Notes under the pieces: model-generated | Told to the model about the DNA's origin: nothing | Seen by the model: only the letters and a program-made list of their open reading frames with translations | Databases searched by the model: none | NCBI GenBank assembly: GCA_964569385.1 | Contig: CAZMUM010000026.1 | Span: 1 to 64,000 of the forward strand | Direction: 5' to 3' | Length of the DNA: 64,000 nucleotides | Source of the DNA: JAADHX01 sp964569385 | GTDB lineage: Bacteria > Actinomycetota > Acidimicrobiia > Acidimicrobiales > Poriferisodalaceae | Program-made: the position numbers and the translations under genes | Part shown: positions 43,459 to 52,110 of the stretch, piece after piece | How the letters are laid out: every line of letters starts with the position of its first letter | Numbering within the stretch: position 1 is the first letter of the stretch

Positions 43459-43845
43459 GTGCCCCACATAACTATCGAATACTCAGCCAATCTCGACGAT
43501 CTGCACAACGTGCAATCGCTGGTTGATGCTGTGCATCGAGCGGCGCTAGACGATGGTCTACCAGCTCTGGAAGCGTTGCGAACTCGTGCTGCTCGCCGGG
43601 AGAACTACCGGATTGCCGATGGCGATCCTTCTCACCTATTTGTCGCCATCATCGCCCGAATCGGACCTGGCCGATCCAACGACGCTAAGCACCGGTTCAT
43701 CAAGGCCCTTATCGACGCCGCCGAGGCCGAACTGGACCACCTTGGCCCGGCAAATGCCTGTGCTTTCAGTGTTGAGGTACAAGAAATTGACGCCGAGTTT
43801 CGGATCAACCGAAACCACGTCCGCACTAGGATCCTGGAGGCTTGA
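43459..43845 (+). CDS. hpaF: 5-carboxymethyl-2-hydroxymuconate isomerase
   Basis: HpaF (CHMI) tautomerises 5-carboxymethyl-2-hydroxymuconate and belongs to the tautomerase superfamily, which uses an N-terminal proline as catalytic base. Starting at GTG 43459 the product is (M)PHITIEYSANLDDLH, so removal of Met exposes Pro. This decides the start over the in-frame GTG 6 bases earlier. A gagggag site precedes it. The length of 128 residues and segments RRENYRIADGDPSHLFVAI and RTRILEA agree with CHMI. It overlaps the next gene by one base. Confidence 0.88.
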   Translation: MPHITIEYSANLDDLHNVQSLVDAVHRAALDDGLPALEALRTRAARRENYRIADGDPSHLFVAIIARIGPGRSNDAKHRFIKALIDAAEAELDHLGPANACAFSVEVQEIDAEFRINRNHVRTRILEA

Positions 43846-45374
43846 TGGCCAGCTCTTCGCACACATTCGAACAAAACATGGTCGCGGCCGATACCCACCT
43901 CGCCCGGTTCAGCCAATCGCCGCTCCTGCACCTGATCAGCGGCGAACCTGTTGGCGCCGTCGGCGGTGAGGTGTTCGCCAACAGTTCGCCGATCGATGGC
44001 AGCGCGCTAGGCGACGTGGCTTCTGGCGACGAGGCCGATGTTGACTTAGCCGCAACCGCTGCGGCTGGCGCGTTTGGCGAATGGTCCCAGACGCCAGGTA
44101 AACAGCGCAAACAGATCCTTCACGATGTGGCCGATCTCATCGAAGAACGAGCCCACCAGATTGCGGTCACCGAATGCGTCGACACCGGCCAAACCATGAG
44201 ATTTATGGGCGCCGCCGCATTGCGAGGAGCAGCCAACTTCCGGTTCTTCGCCGACCAAGCACCGAATGCTGCGAACGGCCAATCGCTGCCCGATGCCGAC
44301 CACATCAACTACACGACCCGTAGTGCGCTAGGCCCAGTCGGTGTCATCACTCCATGGAATACACCGTTCATGTTGTCTACGTGGAAGATCGCACCCGCTC
44401 TCGCTGCGGGCTGCACCGTGGTTCACAAACCTGCCGAGTGGAGCCCGCTGACCGCAGCGCTGCTGTCGGAGATCGCCCTTGAAGCCGGCCTACCTCCCGG
44501 TGTGCTCAACACTGTCCACGGTCTCGGCGAAACGGCAGGTAAATCCCTCACGGAGCACCCGACGATTTCTGCGGTGGCCTTTGTTGGCGAATCGGTCACA
44601 GGCTCGCGGATCCAAGCCCAAAGCGCGGCCACCCTCAAACGTCTGCACTTCGAACTTGGCGGCAAGAACCCTGTCATTGTGTTCGATGACGCCAACCTGG
44701 AGCGGGCGTTGGACGCGGCCATCTTCATGATCTACAGCCTCAACGGCGAGCGCTGCACTAGCTCGAGCAGGCTGCTCGTCCAGGCCTCGATTTACGATGA
44801 GTTCACCAGCCGCATCGCCGAAATGATCAAGTCGATCCCGGTCGGTCATCCACTTAACCCGTCGTCGGTGGTCGGACCACTGGTGCATCCGCGACACTGC
44901 GAAAAGGTGAGGAGTTACGTTGAGTTAGCCGCCGCCGAAGGGGCAACTGTCAACGTCGGCACCAACTGGGTGGATGCTCCGGCAGGAGGTAACTTCGTGG
45001 CGCCAACACTGTTCACCAACGCCACCAACGATATGAGGATCGCCCAAGAGGAGATCTTCGGCCCGGTTCTGACTGCGATCCCGTTCGACGATGAAGCCGA
45101 CGCCGTAGCAATTGCCAACGATGTCGACTATGGCCTGGCCGGATACATCTGGACTGGCGATGTCGGCCGAGCCCACCGGGTAGCTCGGGCCCTCGAAGCG
45201 GGGATGATTTGGGTCAACTCACAGAACGTTCGTCATCTACCCACACCATTTGGTGGCACCAAACGCAGCGGTATCGGACGCGACGGAGGCGACTGGAGCC
45301 TCGACTTTTATTCCGAGACCAAGAACATCTCCGTCGCTCTCGATACCCATAACATTCCGAAACTTGGAGGCTGA
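43845..45374 (+). CDS. hpaE: 5-carboxymethyl-2-hydroxymuconic semialdehyde dehydrogenase
   Basis: HpaE oxidises the ring-cleavage semialdehyde with NAD+. The 509-residue protein has the NAD-binding PWNTPFMLSTWKIAPALAAG and HKPAEWSPLTA, the catalytic Glu in HFELGGKNPVIVF and the catalytic Cys in LNGERCTSSSRLL. ATG 43845 follows ggaggc; it shares one base with the hpaF stop. The linkage hpaF-hpaE and sequence features favour HpaE over a general aldehyde dehydrogenase. Confidence 0.88.
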   Translation: MASSSHTFEQNMVAADTHLARFSQSPLLHLISGEPVGAVGGEVFANSSPIDGSALGDVASGDEADVDLAATAAAGAFGEWSQTPGKQRKQILHDVADLIEERAHQIAVTECVDTGQTMRFMGAAALRGAANFRFFADQAPNAANGQSLPDADHINYTTRSALGPVGVITPWNTPFMLSTWKIAPALAAGCTVVHKPAEWSPLTAALLSEIALEAGLPPGVLNTVHGLGETAGKSLTEHPTISAVAFVGESVTGSRIQAQSAATLKRLHFELGGKNPVIVFDDANLERALDAAIFMIYSLNGERCTSSSRLLVQASIYDEFTSRIAEMIKSIPVGHPLNPSSVVGPLVHPRHCEKVRSYVELAAAEGATVNVGTNWVDAPAGGNFVAPTLFTNATNDMRIAQEEIFGPVLTAIPFDDEADAVAIANDVDYGLAGYIWTGDVGRAHRVARALEAGMIWVNSQNVRHLPTPFGGTKRSGIGRDGGDWSLDFYSETKNISVALDTHNIPKLGG

Positions 45375-45375
45375 C

Positions 45376-46803
45376 ATGCAGACCCAGATTCTCATCGGCG
45401 GGAGGTGGCTCGACGGATCTGCTGGCGACCGCATAAGTGTCACCGATCCAGCTACCGGCGATGAGGTCGCGACTGTTGCCGCAGGTACTCCAGCCGATGC
45501 CACCGCAGCCGTCGATGCCGCAGCGACCGCACAAAAGCTGTGGGCCCAAACTCCACCTCGAGAACGAGCCGAAGTTCTCCGCAACTGTTGGTCGACTCTG
45601 CTGGCTCACTCCGACGAACTAGCCCGAATCATTGTTCGTGAACACGGCAAGCCGCTGGTCGACGCCAAAGGTGAAATCGCCTATGCGGCCGAGTTCTTCC
45701 GCTGGAACAGCGAAGAGGCCGTGCGTATCCACGGAACGATTGGCACTGCGCCTTCTGGCAACAACAAGATCATTGTTAGGCATCCGCCGGTAGGGGTGGT
45801 GGTGATGGTCACGCCATGGAACTTCCCTGCAGCCATGATTACCCGCAAGGTGGCCCCAGCGCTTGCTGCTGGGAACGCGGCGGTTATCAAACCGGCCCAA
45901 GAGACACCGCTGACAGCGTTGCGAATCGCCGAGCTACTTCACGAGGCTGGTGTGCCCGCTGGTGTGATCAACGTGGTTCCGACACTGTCGGCGGGGTCAT
46001 GGTTCGAAGCCGCCACGGCCCACGATGCAACCCGAATGGTGTCCTTTACCGGGTCGACCGAGGTGGGCCGGGTGCTGCTGAAGCGGTGCGCCGACAGGGT
46101 GTTGAAGGTCGCCATGGAGCTGGGTGGAAACGCCCCCTTCATCGTGTTTAACGACGCCGATGTCGATGCCGCCGTCGAAGGCGCGATGACGGCCAAGATG
46201 CGCCACTCAGCCGAGACTTGCACCGCAGCCAACCGGTTCTTCGCCGAAAGCGAAATTGCTGCCGCCTTCACCGCCAAACTGGCCAAGGCGATGGGTGCCA
46301 TCAAGACTGGCAACGGCTTCGACGAGTCGGTCACGTGTGGACCGCTCATCAACGCCGAGGCCGTGAGTACCGTCACCTCGCTCGTTGATGAAGCCGTCAA
46401 CTCCGGCGCCCAGGTAGCCGTTGGGGGTTCGGCGATTGTTGGGTCCGGTTTCTTCTACGAACCAACAGTGCTCGGAAACGTGGCCCCGGGGTCGGCTATA
46501 ACAACCCAAGAGATCTTTGGCCCGGTCGCCCCAATCATCAGCTTCACCGACACCGACGCCATGATCGATCAGGCTAACGACACCGAAATGGGGCTCGCCG
46601 CCTACGTCTACAGCGGCGACATTGGTCGAGGCCTCAACGTTTGTGAACGTCTCGAGTCTGGCATGGTCGGACTCAACCGCGGCGCGATGTCGGACCCAGC
46701 GGCCCCATTCGGTGGCATGAAACAGTCTGGCCTCGGGCGCGAGGGCGCCAGCGAAGGCATCTATGAGTTCTGCGAAACGCAGTACATCGCGGCGAGCTGG
46801 TAG
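45376..46803 (+). CDS. gabD: succinate-semialdehyde dehydrogenase-like aldehyde dehydrogenase
   Basis: The 475-residue protein has VVMVTPWNFPAAMITRKVAP, NAAVIKPAQETPLTALRIAE, catalytic Glu in AMELGGNAPFIVF and catalytic Cys in SAETCTAANRFF, a GabD-like context. The homoprotocatechuate route ends in pyruvate plus succinic semialdehyde, which this enzyme would oxidise to succinate. It starts one base after the hpaE stop with ggagg 7 nt upstream. The assignment to GabD rests on sequence style and operon logic. Confidence 0.82.
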   Translation: MQTQILIGGRWLDGSAGDRISVTDPATGDEVATVAAGTPADATAAVDAAATAQKLWAQTPPRERAEVLRNCWSTLLAHSDELARIIVREHGKPLVDAKGEIAYAAEFFRWNSEEAVRIHGTIGTAPSGNNKIIVRHPPVGVVVMVTPWNFPAAMITRKVAPALAAGNAAVIKPAQETPLTALRIAELLHEAGVPAGVINVVPTLSAGSWFEAATAHDATRMVSFTGSTEVGRVLLKRCADRVLKVAMELGGNAPFIVFNDADVDAAVEGAMTAKMRHSAETCTAANRFFAESEIAAAFTAKLAKAMGAIKTGNGFDESVTCGPLINAEAVSTVTSLVDEAVNSGAQVAVGGSAIVGSGFFYEPTVLGNVAPGSAITTQEIFGPVAPIISFTDTDAMIDQANDTEMGLAAYVYSGDIGRGLNVCERLESGMVGLNRGAMSDPAAPFGGMKQSGLGREGASEGIYEFCETQYIAASW

Positions 46804-46814
46804 GACCAACCCCG

Positions 46815-47183
46815 GTGAGCCTCTACTACGTCCAGAAGTTCCTGTACGAACTGAACCGCGATCCCCGCGTTCAAGCCGAATACGACGCTGATCGCCACGG
46901 CGCAGCTGCGGGGTACGAGCTCAGTGAGATCGAGCGAGAAGCGCTCGCCAAACCCGACATCGGCTTGCTCTATCACCTTGGCGTAAACGGCCAGATCCTC
47001 ATGCATTTCGCCGCGTTTCACCAAATCGAATGGGCCGACTATCTTCAGTTGATGCGCGACGGACTAGACCAGCACGGTCCCGTCCGTGAAGGTGTGTATG
47101 CCGTTACCGGTTACGAGGGCACCGACGCACACTCGGCCAACCTTGGTCAAGTGCCGCCCAACACAAACGCGAAGGACGCCTGA
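46815..47183 (+). CDS. LigA-like alpha subunit of a class III extradiol dioxygenase
   Basis: LigA is the small helical subunit that lids the active site of LigB in protocatechuate 4,5-dioxygenase. This 122-residue protein matches in YVQKFLYELNRDP, GYELSEIEREALAKPDIGLL and YHLGVNGQILMHFAAF. The start is GTG. Its TGA shares a base with the ATG of the LigB-like gene, so both subunits are made together. It belongs to the hpa operon, where it would help cleave the ring of homoprotocatechuate or a related catechol. Confidence 0.85.
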   Translation: MSLYYVQKFLYELNRDPRVQAEYDADRHGAAAGYELSEIEREALAKPDIGLLYHLGVNGQILMHFAAFHQIEWADYLQLMRDGLDQHGPVREGVYAVTGYEGTDAHSANLGQVPPNTNAKDA

Positions 47184-48001
47184 TGCCGCTTGTCTATGCA
47201 GGCGTGTGCCCTCACGCTCCTGGAATCACGGGTCGTCAAGATCAGGCTGATCCCGCCGTTCGAGATGCCTTGTACGGCGCGTTCGACGCCATGCGCCAGC
47301 GGCTAGAGGCCAGCAACCCCGACGCGCTTGTCGTGGTTGCCGCTGAGCACTTCGCCAACTTTTTCATGAACAACATGCCGTCGTATGCGATGGGAATGGC
47401 CGACTTCTATCACGGACCAATAGAAGACCCTGGCTGGCTTGGAATTGATCGCGTGCGCGTTCCGGGAAACCGCGACCTAAGCGAACGGCTCATCAAGAGC
47501 GTGATGGAAACTCACGACATTGCCTTTGCCGAAGAGTGGCGTTTCGACCATGGCATATCAGTTCCGCTGCACTTCTTGACGCCCACCTACGACCTGCCGA
47601 TCATTCCGGTCAACATCAACTGCCAAGGTCCGCCTCTTACCCCGCTGGGTCGGGCATGGAACTTTGGTGAAGCCATTCGTCGCGCCGCCGATGCGCTGCC
47701 AGAACGGATCGCGCTCATCGGAACCGGGGGCATCTCGCATTGGCCCGCTACGCCAGATTCAGGCAAGATCAACGTCGAATGGGATCTTGAGTTTATGGAT
47801 CGCTGGTGCCGCAACGACCGCACGCAGCTTTTGTCCTACACCGACGAGGAGACCTACCTCGACGCCGGCCAAGGCGGTTTTGAGATTCGCGCCCATATCG
47901 CAATAGCGGCAGCGGCCTCAGGCGCGAAGGGCACGCTTCACTATTACGAGCCGATCCCCATCTTTTCGGTCGGATGCGGAATCGCCGATTTCGCCCTGTA
48001 G
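47183..48001 (+). CDS. LigB-like catalytic subunit of a class III extradiol dioxygenase
   Basis: LigB-fold dioxygenases open catechol rings with Fe(II) and O2. The 272-residue protein has early His11 (CPHAPG), His56 (VVAAEHFANFF), the catalytic-type His in GTGGISHWPATP and a late Glu in HYYEPIPIF, which fit the 2-His-1-Glu site plus acid/base His. Position at the end of the hpa operon suggests it replaces HpaD. The presence of a separate LigA subunit makes the true substrate (homoprotocatechuate, protocatechuate or another) uncertain. Confidence 0.87.
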   Translation: MPLVYAGVCPHAPGITGRQDQADPAVRDALYGAFDAMRQRLEASNPDALVVVAAEHFANFFMNNMPSYAMGMADFYHGPIEDPGWLGIDRVRVPGNRDLSERLIKSVMETHDIAFAEEWRFDHGISVPLHFLTPTYDLPIIPVNINCQGPPLTPLGRAWNFGEAIRRAADALPERIALIGTGGISHWPATPDSGKINVEWDLEFMDRWCRNDRTQLLSYTDEETYLDAGQGGFEIRAHIAIAAAASGAKGTLHYYEPIPIFSVGCGIADFAL

Positions 48002-48006
48002 AGCCA

Positions 48007-48068
48007 GCAGCCGTGCTTGTGGGTCTGCTGCTTCTCAGCAGCTGTGCTTGTGGGTCTGCTGCTTCTCA
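48007..48068. repeat. 31-bp tandem duplication between convergent genes
   Basis: Two copies of a 31-bp unit beginning gcagc and ending gcttctca lie at 48007-48037 and 48038-48068, differing at one base. The second copy ends exactly on the stop codon of the minus-strand HPPD-like gene (tca at 48066-48068). The array fills the gap between this gene and the LigB-like gene. Confidence 0.75.
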
Positions 48069-48692
48069 GCGGCCGCGTGGGTTGGCCTTTGGCACGGTCC
48101 AGCCGGTGGGCATCTTGTCGAACGTAAAGAACGGGCGCTCATCGCCCGCCGCGATGGCATCTTCGATTTGATCGTAGAAACCCTTGCCCGTTTCCTCGGC
48201 AAACGTGATGGCAACTTCGTCTTCGGAATCGCCGACCTGCGGACGCTGGCAATACTCAGGGAACGAGTTCTCGGCAGCATCACCCTCGCTGTAGCCGCGG
48301 GCAAACATCTGCTTGAGCATCCCGAAGCCGTCGTTGCGAACGAGCGTCTTGCCGCGAGGATCTCCACCCATCTCGCCCAGGTGGGCACGAAACTCGTCTA
48401 GATCGTAAGTATCGAATGCCACATGCTGAACAGCGTGGTCGCCGTGAGCATCGACGAACTTGGTCACCTGCGACTTTAGACCGCGGTCGATACCTTCGAT
48501 CAGGGCCACGCCGAACTCGCCGTAGTCGATGCACCAGATCTTCATCGAAGAATCTGGGTCGTCTGGGCGGACATCGTCGATGCGGTTGATGAGAGTGCCA
48601 CCTTCGACTTCGATGTGGAACCAGGCCCACTTTTCGATTGAGCCGTGCTCGCAGGCGTAGCTGATGTGGTCGACCTTCTTGAGATATGACAC
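48066..48692 (-). CDS. 4-hydroxyphenylpyruvate dioxygenase-like VOC protein
   Basis: The 208-residue protein has a vicinal-oxygen-chelate pattern: VDHISYACEHGSIEKWAWFH near the start and GDHAVQHVAFDTYDLDEFRA in the second repeat, resembling the two iron-binding histidine regions of 4-hydroxyphenylpyruvate dioxygenase. It is much shorter than HPPD (about 350 residues) but contains two betaalphabeta-like repeats and an acidic tail. It is divergent from an Lrp/AsnC regulator. A role in aromatic amino acid breakdown is plausible but unproven. Confidence 0.65.
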   Translation of the reverse strand: MSYLKKVDHISYACEHGSIEKWAWFHIEVEGGTLINRIDDVRPDDPDSSMKIWCIDYGEFGVALIEGIDRGLKSQVTKFVDAHGDHAVQHVAFDTYDLDEFRAHLGEMGGDPRGKTLVRNDGFGMLKQMFARGYSEGDAAENSFPEYCQRPQVGDSEDEVAITFAEETGKGFYDQIEDAIAAGDERPFFTFDKMPTGWTVPKANPRGR

Positions 48693-48749
48693 GTTGCGGC
48701 CCTTCGTCGGAGTGTCTGACTAGTTTGCCCAGAACGACAATAGAGATCA

Positions 48750-48808
48750 AGACAGCTATGCAATAAGCTATCGATCTAACCGAACGACTGATCAAATTGC
48801 TAAGCAAT
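48750..48808. promoter_or_regulatory. palindromic operator-like sites between HPPD-like and Lrp genes
   Basis: A perfect 13-bp palindrome, ATTGCT-A-AGCAAT, lies at 48796-48808. About 30 bp upstream the related stretch agctatgcaataagctat (from about 48754) contains a similar TTGC/GCAA core. Lrp/AsnC proteins bind tandem sites of this style near their own promoters, so these probably let the divergent regulator control both genes. Confidence 0.5.
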
Positions 48809-48838
48809 AGGCACCATGACCGTCAAAAGGACGACACA

Positions 48839-49303
48839 ATGAGCACAACTCTCGACGACATCGACCGACGGCTGATCGGCGCGCTTAGCGAAACCCCGCG
48901 GGCTACGGTTACGTCATTGGCCAGTTCAGTCGGTGTCACTCGGAGCACAATTCAACTGCGGCTCGAACGGCTCATCGATCGCGAGACCATCATCGGCTTT
49001 GGCCCGGACCTGAACCCAGCGGCTACCGGCTTCAGCGTCGTCGCTTTTGTGTCTCTTTCAATAAGCCAAGGTGCACACGAAGCCGTGGTCGACAGTCTTT
49101 CCAAGGTTCCTGAAGTTCTTGAGGTCCATACCGTCACCGGCGGCGGCGACTTTCTCTGCAAGGTCGTGGCTCGATCAAACGACAACCTGCACGAGATTCT
49201 CCAGAGAGTTGTGGCGTCGCCCGAGATTGTAAGAACCGAAACACAGCTATCGCTCAGTAACCCCATCAACCAAAAGCTCGCCGATCTCGTCGCCCGGTCA
49301 TGA
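48839..49303 (+). CDS. Lrp/AsnC family transcriptional regulator
   Basis: The 154-residue protein has an N-terminal helix-turn-helix, DIDRRLIGALSETPRATVTS then VGVTRSTIQLRLERLIDRET, and a C-terminal RAM-type effector domain with VHTVTGGGDFLCKVVARS. ATG 48839 follows aaggacg. It probably senses an amino acid or aromatic derivative and regulates the divergent HPPD-like gene through the palindromes between them. Confidence 0.9.
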   Translation: MSTTLDDIDRRLIGALSETPRATVTSLASSVGVTRSTIQLRLERLIDRETIIGFGPDLNPAATGFSVVAFVSLSISQGAHEAVVDSLSKVPEVLEVHTVTGGGDFLCKVVARSNDNLHEILQRVVASPEIVRTETQLSLSNPINQKLADLVARS

Positions 49304-49342
49304 AATGGGCGCGCCGCCATGTCTGGCCACTACGGTCGTCGT

Positions 49343-50176
49343 ATGGGACGTCACGCAATCAAAACTCCGCCACATCACGCCGAGTGGAAAGATTTCCTCG
49401 ACCTCTGGCGGGCTGCCGACGACATCGAACTGTTTGAGTCGGCCTGGAACTGGGACCACTTCTACCCACTGGCGCCACCGTATGACGGTCCGAATCTCGA
49501 AGGTTGGACGATGTTGGCCGCGCTCGCTCAGGCCACAAGTCGAATCCGCATCGGCGCCATGGTTAACGGCATGCACCACCGACACCCAGCGGTGACCGCC
49601 AACATGGCGGCCACCATCGATCACATCTCGAGTGGTCGCTTCGAGCTGGGCTTGGGCGCCGGCTGGAACGAAATGGAATCAACTGCCTACGGAATCGAAC
49701 TCGGCACGCTGCGCGAGCGTTCTGACCGTTTCGAAGAGGGCGTGGAGGTCATCGTTTCGCTGTTAGCCAACAAGACCACTAACTTCCAAGGCGCCTACTA
49801 CGACCTCACCGAAGCCTGGTGTGAGCCCAAACCGGTCCAGGAGCGAATTCCGATCGTGATAGGTGGCAAAGGAAAGCGTCGCACGTTACGAACCGTGGCC
49901 CGATTCGCCGATCAATGGGACATGACCTTTCCCGAGGCCCCAGCCGATTGGCTCGAACTCGACGAAATTCTGCGTGGTCACTGCGATGCCGTCGGACGTG
50001 ACCAGGCCGAGATAGCCCGGTCTGTTCACTTGGGATTCGACCAAGACAGCTCGCCGTCGCAACTAAATGACCTAGCCCAGTCGTTCTTCGCTGCTGGAGT
50101 CGACATTGTGGTGTGGTCGATGCGTGGTGCCGTCGACGCCGGCCGCCTCGAACCACTCGCTTCGGCGCTTAGCTAA
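49343..50176 (+). CDS. LLM class F420/flavin-dependent oxidoreductase
   Basis: Luciferase-like monooxygenases use FMN or coenzyme F420. The 277-residue protein has ATSRIRIGAMVNGMHHRHPA, DHISSGRFELGLGAGWNEME and IPIVIGGKGKRRTLRTVARF, all typical of actinobacterial F420-type members. ATG 49343 (MGRHAIKTPPHHAEW) is chosen because this is how relatives begin; ATG 49319 is also possible. The substrate is unknown. It is only 39 bp after the Lrp gene and may be co-transcribed. Confidence 0.87.
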   Translation: MGRHAIKTPPHHAEWKDFLDLWRAADDIELFESAWNWDHFYPLAPPYDGPNLEGWTMLAALAQATSRIRIGAMVNGMHHRHPAVTANMAATIDHISSGRFELGLGAGWNEMESTAYGIELGTLRERSDRFEEGVEVIVSLLANKTTNFQGAYYDLTEAWCEPKPVQERIPIVIGGKGKRRTLRTVARFADQWDMTFPEAPADWLELDEILRGHCDAVGRDQAEIARSVHLGFDQDSSPSQLNDLAQSFFAAGVDIVVWSMRGAVDAGRLEPLASALS

Positions 50177-50179
50177 ACG

Positions 50180-50710
50180 TCAGCCCTGGTCGACGTTCAG
50201 CTGCCCATCGATTAGCTCGCCGAACAAGGTCACATACGACTCGCTCCAGGTGATTCCTTGTTCGGTCACAAGCGCTCCGTCTTCTAGATCGACGAAATTG
50301 TTGATCTGGCTGAGATCTAGACCCACCACCTCGGCCACGGGGTTTCCGCACTGCGGCGGAAACGACTCCATCAGGACTTCGCACAGGAACATGCCGTCGG
50401 GGCCCGAAAAGAAGAATCCCTCTACGGCTTCGATCGGCGCGCCAATAACATCGGCGCTGTCATCAGGAAGCGGGACCGGAGGCGCTGCGACATCGCTGCC
50501 GGTGTCTTGGCAATCGTCGTCGCCAGCCAGGCAGGTTCCGGCCGCGGGGCCAGAAACAGCGGCGTCGTTGTCGCCAGCATTGGTCGGCGGTTCGGCCGGG
50601 GTAGCGCCGACAGCGGTGTCGGCATCTGATGTGTCGACGGAGTCGCCGCAAGCCGAGGCGAGAGCAACGATGGCAAACAGAACTATCAGGAATTTGAGAG
50701 GCACGGCCAC
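50180..50710 (-). CDS. secreted lipoprotein, unknown function
   Basis: The 176-residue product has signal peptide LKFLIVLFAIVALASAC with lipobox ASAC, then a low-complexity Asp/Ala/Pro linker and a folded part with paired cysteines (GTCLAGDDDCQDTG; LCEVLMESFPPQCG). It starts with GTG. I recognise no domain. It is convergent with the LLM oxidoreductase with only a 3-bp gap and lies downstream of the reductase-B-like selenoprotein. Confidence 0.68.
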   Translation of the reverse strand: MAVPLKFLIVLFAIVALASACGDSVDTSDADTAVGATPAEPPTNAGDNDAAVSGPAAGTCLAGDDDCQDTGSDVAAPPVPLPDDSADVIGAPIEAVEGFFFSGPDGMFLCEVLMESFPPQCGNPVAEVVGLDLSQINNFVDLEDGALVTEQGITWSESYVTLFGELIDGQLNVDQG

Positions 50711-50791
50711 TACTTTCTAGTTTCTAAGGGGTCGCCTGTTTAGACGTACGGCCGAGCCATGGCGGTTCCCGAGGGATCGACAAATCGAGAG

Positions 50792-51937
50792 CTAACGATC
50801 TCCCGGTGCCATATAGAACCAGACTGGAAACTTGACGTCATCGGCCTTCATCTGAGCTCTGGCCCCGAGAATGACCTTCCCGGCCTCGGTCTCGTCGAGG
50901 AACCAGCGGGTACCAGACCAAGCCGACGGCGCATGGTCGACCAAACCGAGCAGCGCAGTTTCGTAGTAACCGCGAATGTCTTGGCTGACACGCGCTGGAA
51001 CCCCAGGAATTTCAGCTTCTTTCCACGGGACACCACTCATGACTCTGGTAAATGCCTCGATGGCATCGGCGATGTGATCAGCATCAACAACTCGACCCGC
51101 GCCGATCCGGTTGCCATGCTCGGCCACAGATCGGTCGTAGGCGGGTCGTAAACCGTTGGCCTCATCGACCGCCGGGTGGGCGTCGGGGTCCGAGCGCGGC
51201 GGCAAAGCGCATGACACGACATCGGACCCGTCGTCAATGATGGCTTCTTCGAACTCGGCGAGCACCGGTTCAGTAGCGTCGAGGAGAGCGAAGGCAGCCG
51301 TTAGTACCCGGTGTTGGAACTCGGGATCACCCGGCTTTCCGAGCGGGCGACCAAGCGGGAAGTCGCACCACAAGCCCCGCGGTGGAGCGGTATTGACAAT
51401 CTGGTTGCGCTGAGACCCAAGTGCGATGGTGGACAGACCAGCAGCCTCAAATACGTGGGCGAGCGTACTCACGGTACGCGTGCACATGGGTCATATAGGC
51501 GTGAACAGAACGACGTCGACGCCTTGGGCCTTCAGCCACTCGGCGCCCGCCGGGCCTGAGTCCATACGGACGCCAGTTAGGTCGAACTGGTTGCCGGAAT
51601 AGGAGAGATGCTGATCGGCCACCTTGCCAATGACGCCCTGAGCAGCCAACTCGTCCAAGCGGTCGAGCGGCAGAACGGTGTTCATGTCGTATGCGAAACC
51701 CACTGCGTCGAAGTTTGGGCTCCAGTGCCCGGTCTGATAATCGCGTCGCGAGCCATCGAGCACGCGGTAGCCGATGTCGGTTGGGGTGAAGTCCTCTTGG
51801 TCGGCGTGATGAAGCGAGGCCGTCGTGACGAGGGCGACGGTCGCCTCGGCAAGCGGTGGCGGTTTCGTGAATGCGGTGCTCTCGAAGGTAGGTGTCTCGA
51901 TGTTGTCGGTCAGTGCTTTGACGTCGCTGTCTGCCAT
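50792..51937 (-). CDS. glycine/sarcosine/betaine/D-proline reductase selenoprotein-B-like protein with in-frame UGA (UPMC): predicted selenoprotein
   Basis: In GrdB/PrdB reductases a selenocysteine attacks the amine substrate within a UxxC motif. Here one frame reads AEWLKAQGVDVVLFTPI, then TGA at 51491-51493, then PMCTRTVSTLAHVFEAAGLS, giving TPIUPMCTRTV with Sec at residue 149. That position is close to that of PrdB. ATG 51937 follows gagggga. Total length is 381 residues; the C-terminal half is longer than in PrdB. Splitting it into two genes would leave the second starting in mid-motif. A SECIS-like hairpin follows. Anaerobic reductase partners (GrdA, GrdC, PrdA) are absent, so the reaction is unknown. 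Confidence 0.87.
51463..51479 (-). promoter_or_regulatory. SECIS-like stem-loop of the reductase-B-like selenoprotein gene
   Basis: On the minus strand GCGUAC and GUACGC form a perfect 6-bp stem around the loop CGUGA. The loop begins 17 nt after the UGA and has G as second base. The loop matches that of the DsbA-like gene (CGUGC) in its first four bases. Confidence 0.75.
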
Positions 51938-52010
51938 TGCGTCCCCTCGGTTCGGCCGTCGATTCTGTGCCGGCCGATGGCCGCAGCGTAACTTGACCGA
52001 ACGTCAGGGA

Positions 52011-52110
52011 CCTAACGGCTCGGTCTCTGCTTTACGCTCTTGGTTCGCTCTGCTCGCCGGGCCGCTCGGGCCACGCCTCGCCTAACGGCTCGGTCTCTGC
52101 TTTGCGCTCT
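52011..52110. repeat. 30-bp direct repeat, 70-bp period, ending at a stop codon
   Basis: A 30-bp sequence beginning cctaacggctcggtctctgc occurs at 52011-52040 and again at 52081-52110 with one mismatch. The second copy runs into the stop codon of the minus-strand gene at 52109-52111. The sequence between the copies is GC-rich with no gene. It lies 5' of the reductase-B-like gene and 3' of the unknown gene at 52109. Confidence 0.7.

Noticed and set aside
50792..51487. A separate gene beginning at ATG 51487 (MCTRTVSTLAHV)
   Set aside because: It would start in the middle of the UxxC motif with no ribosome-binding site of its own; the upstream frame leads into it through a single TGA.
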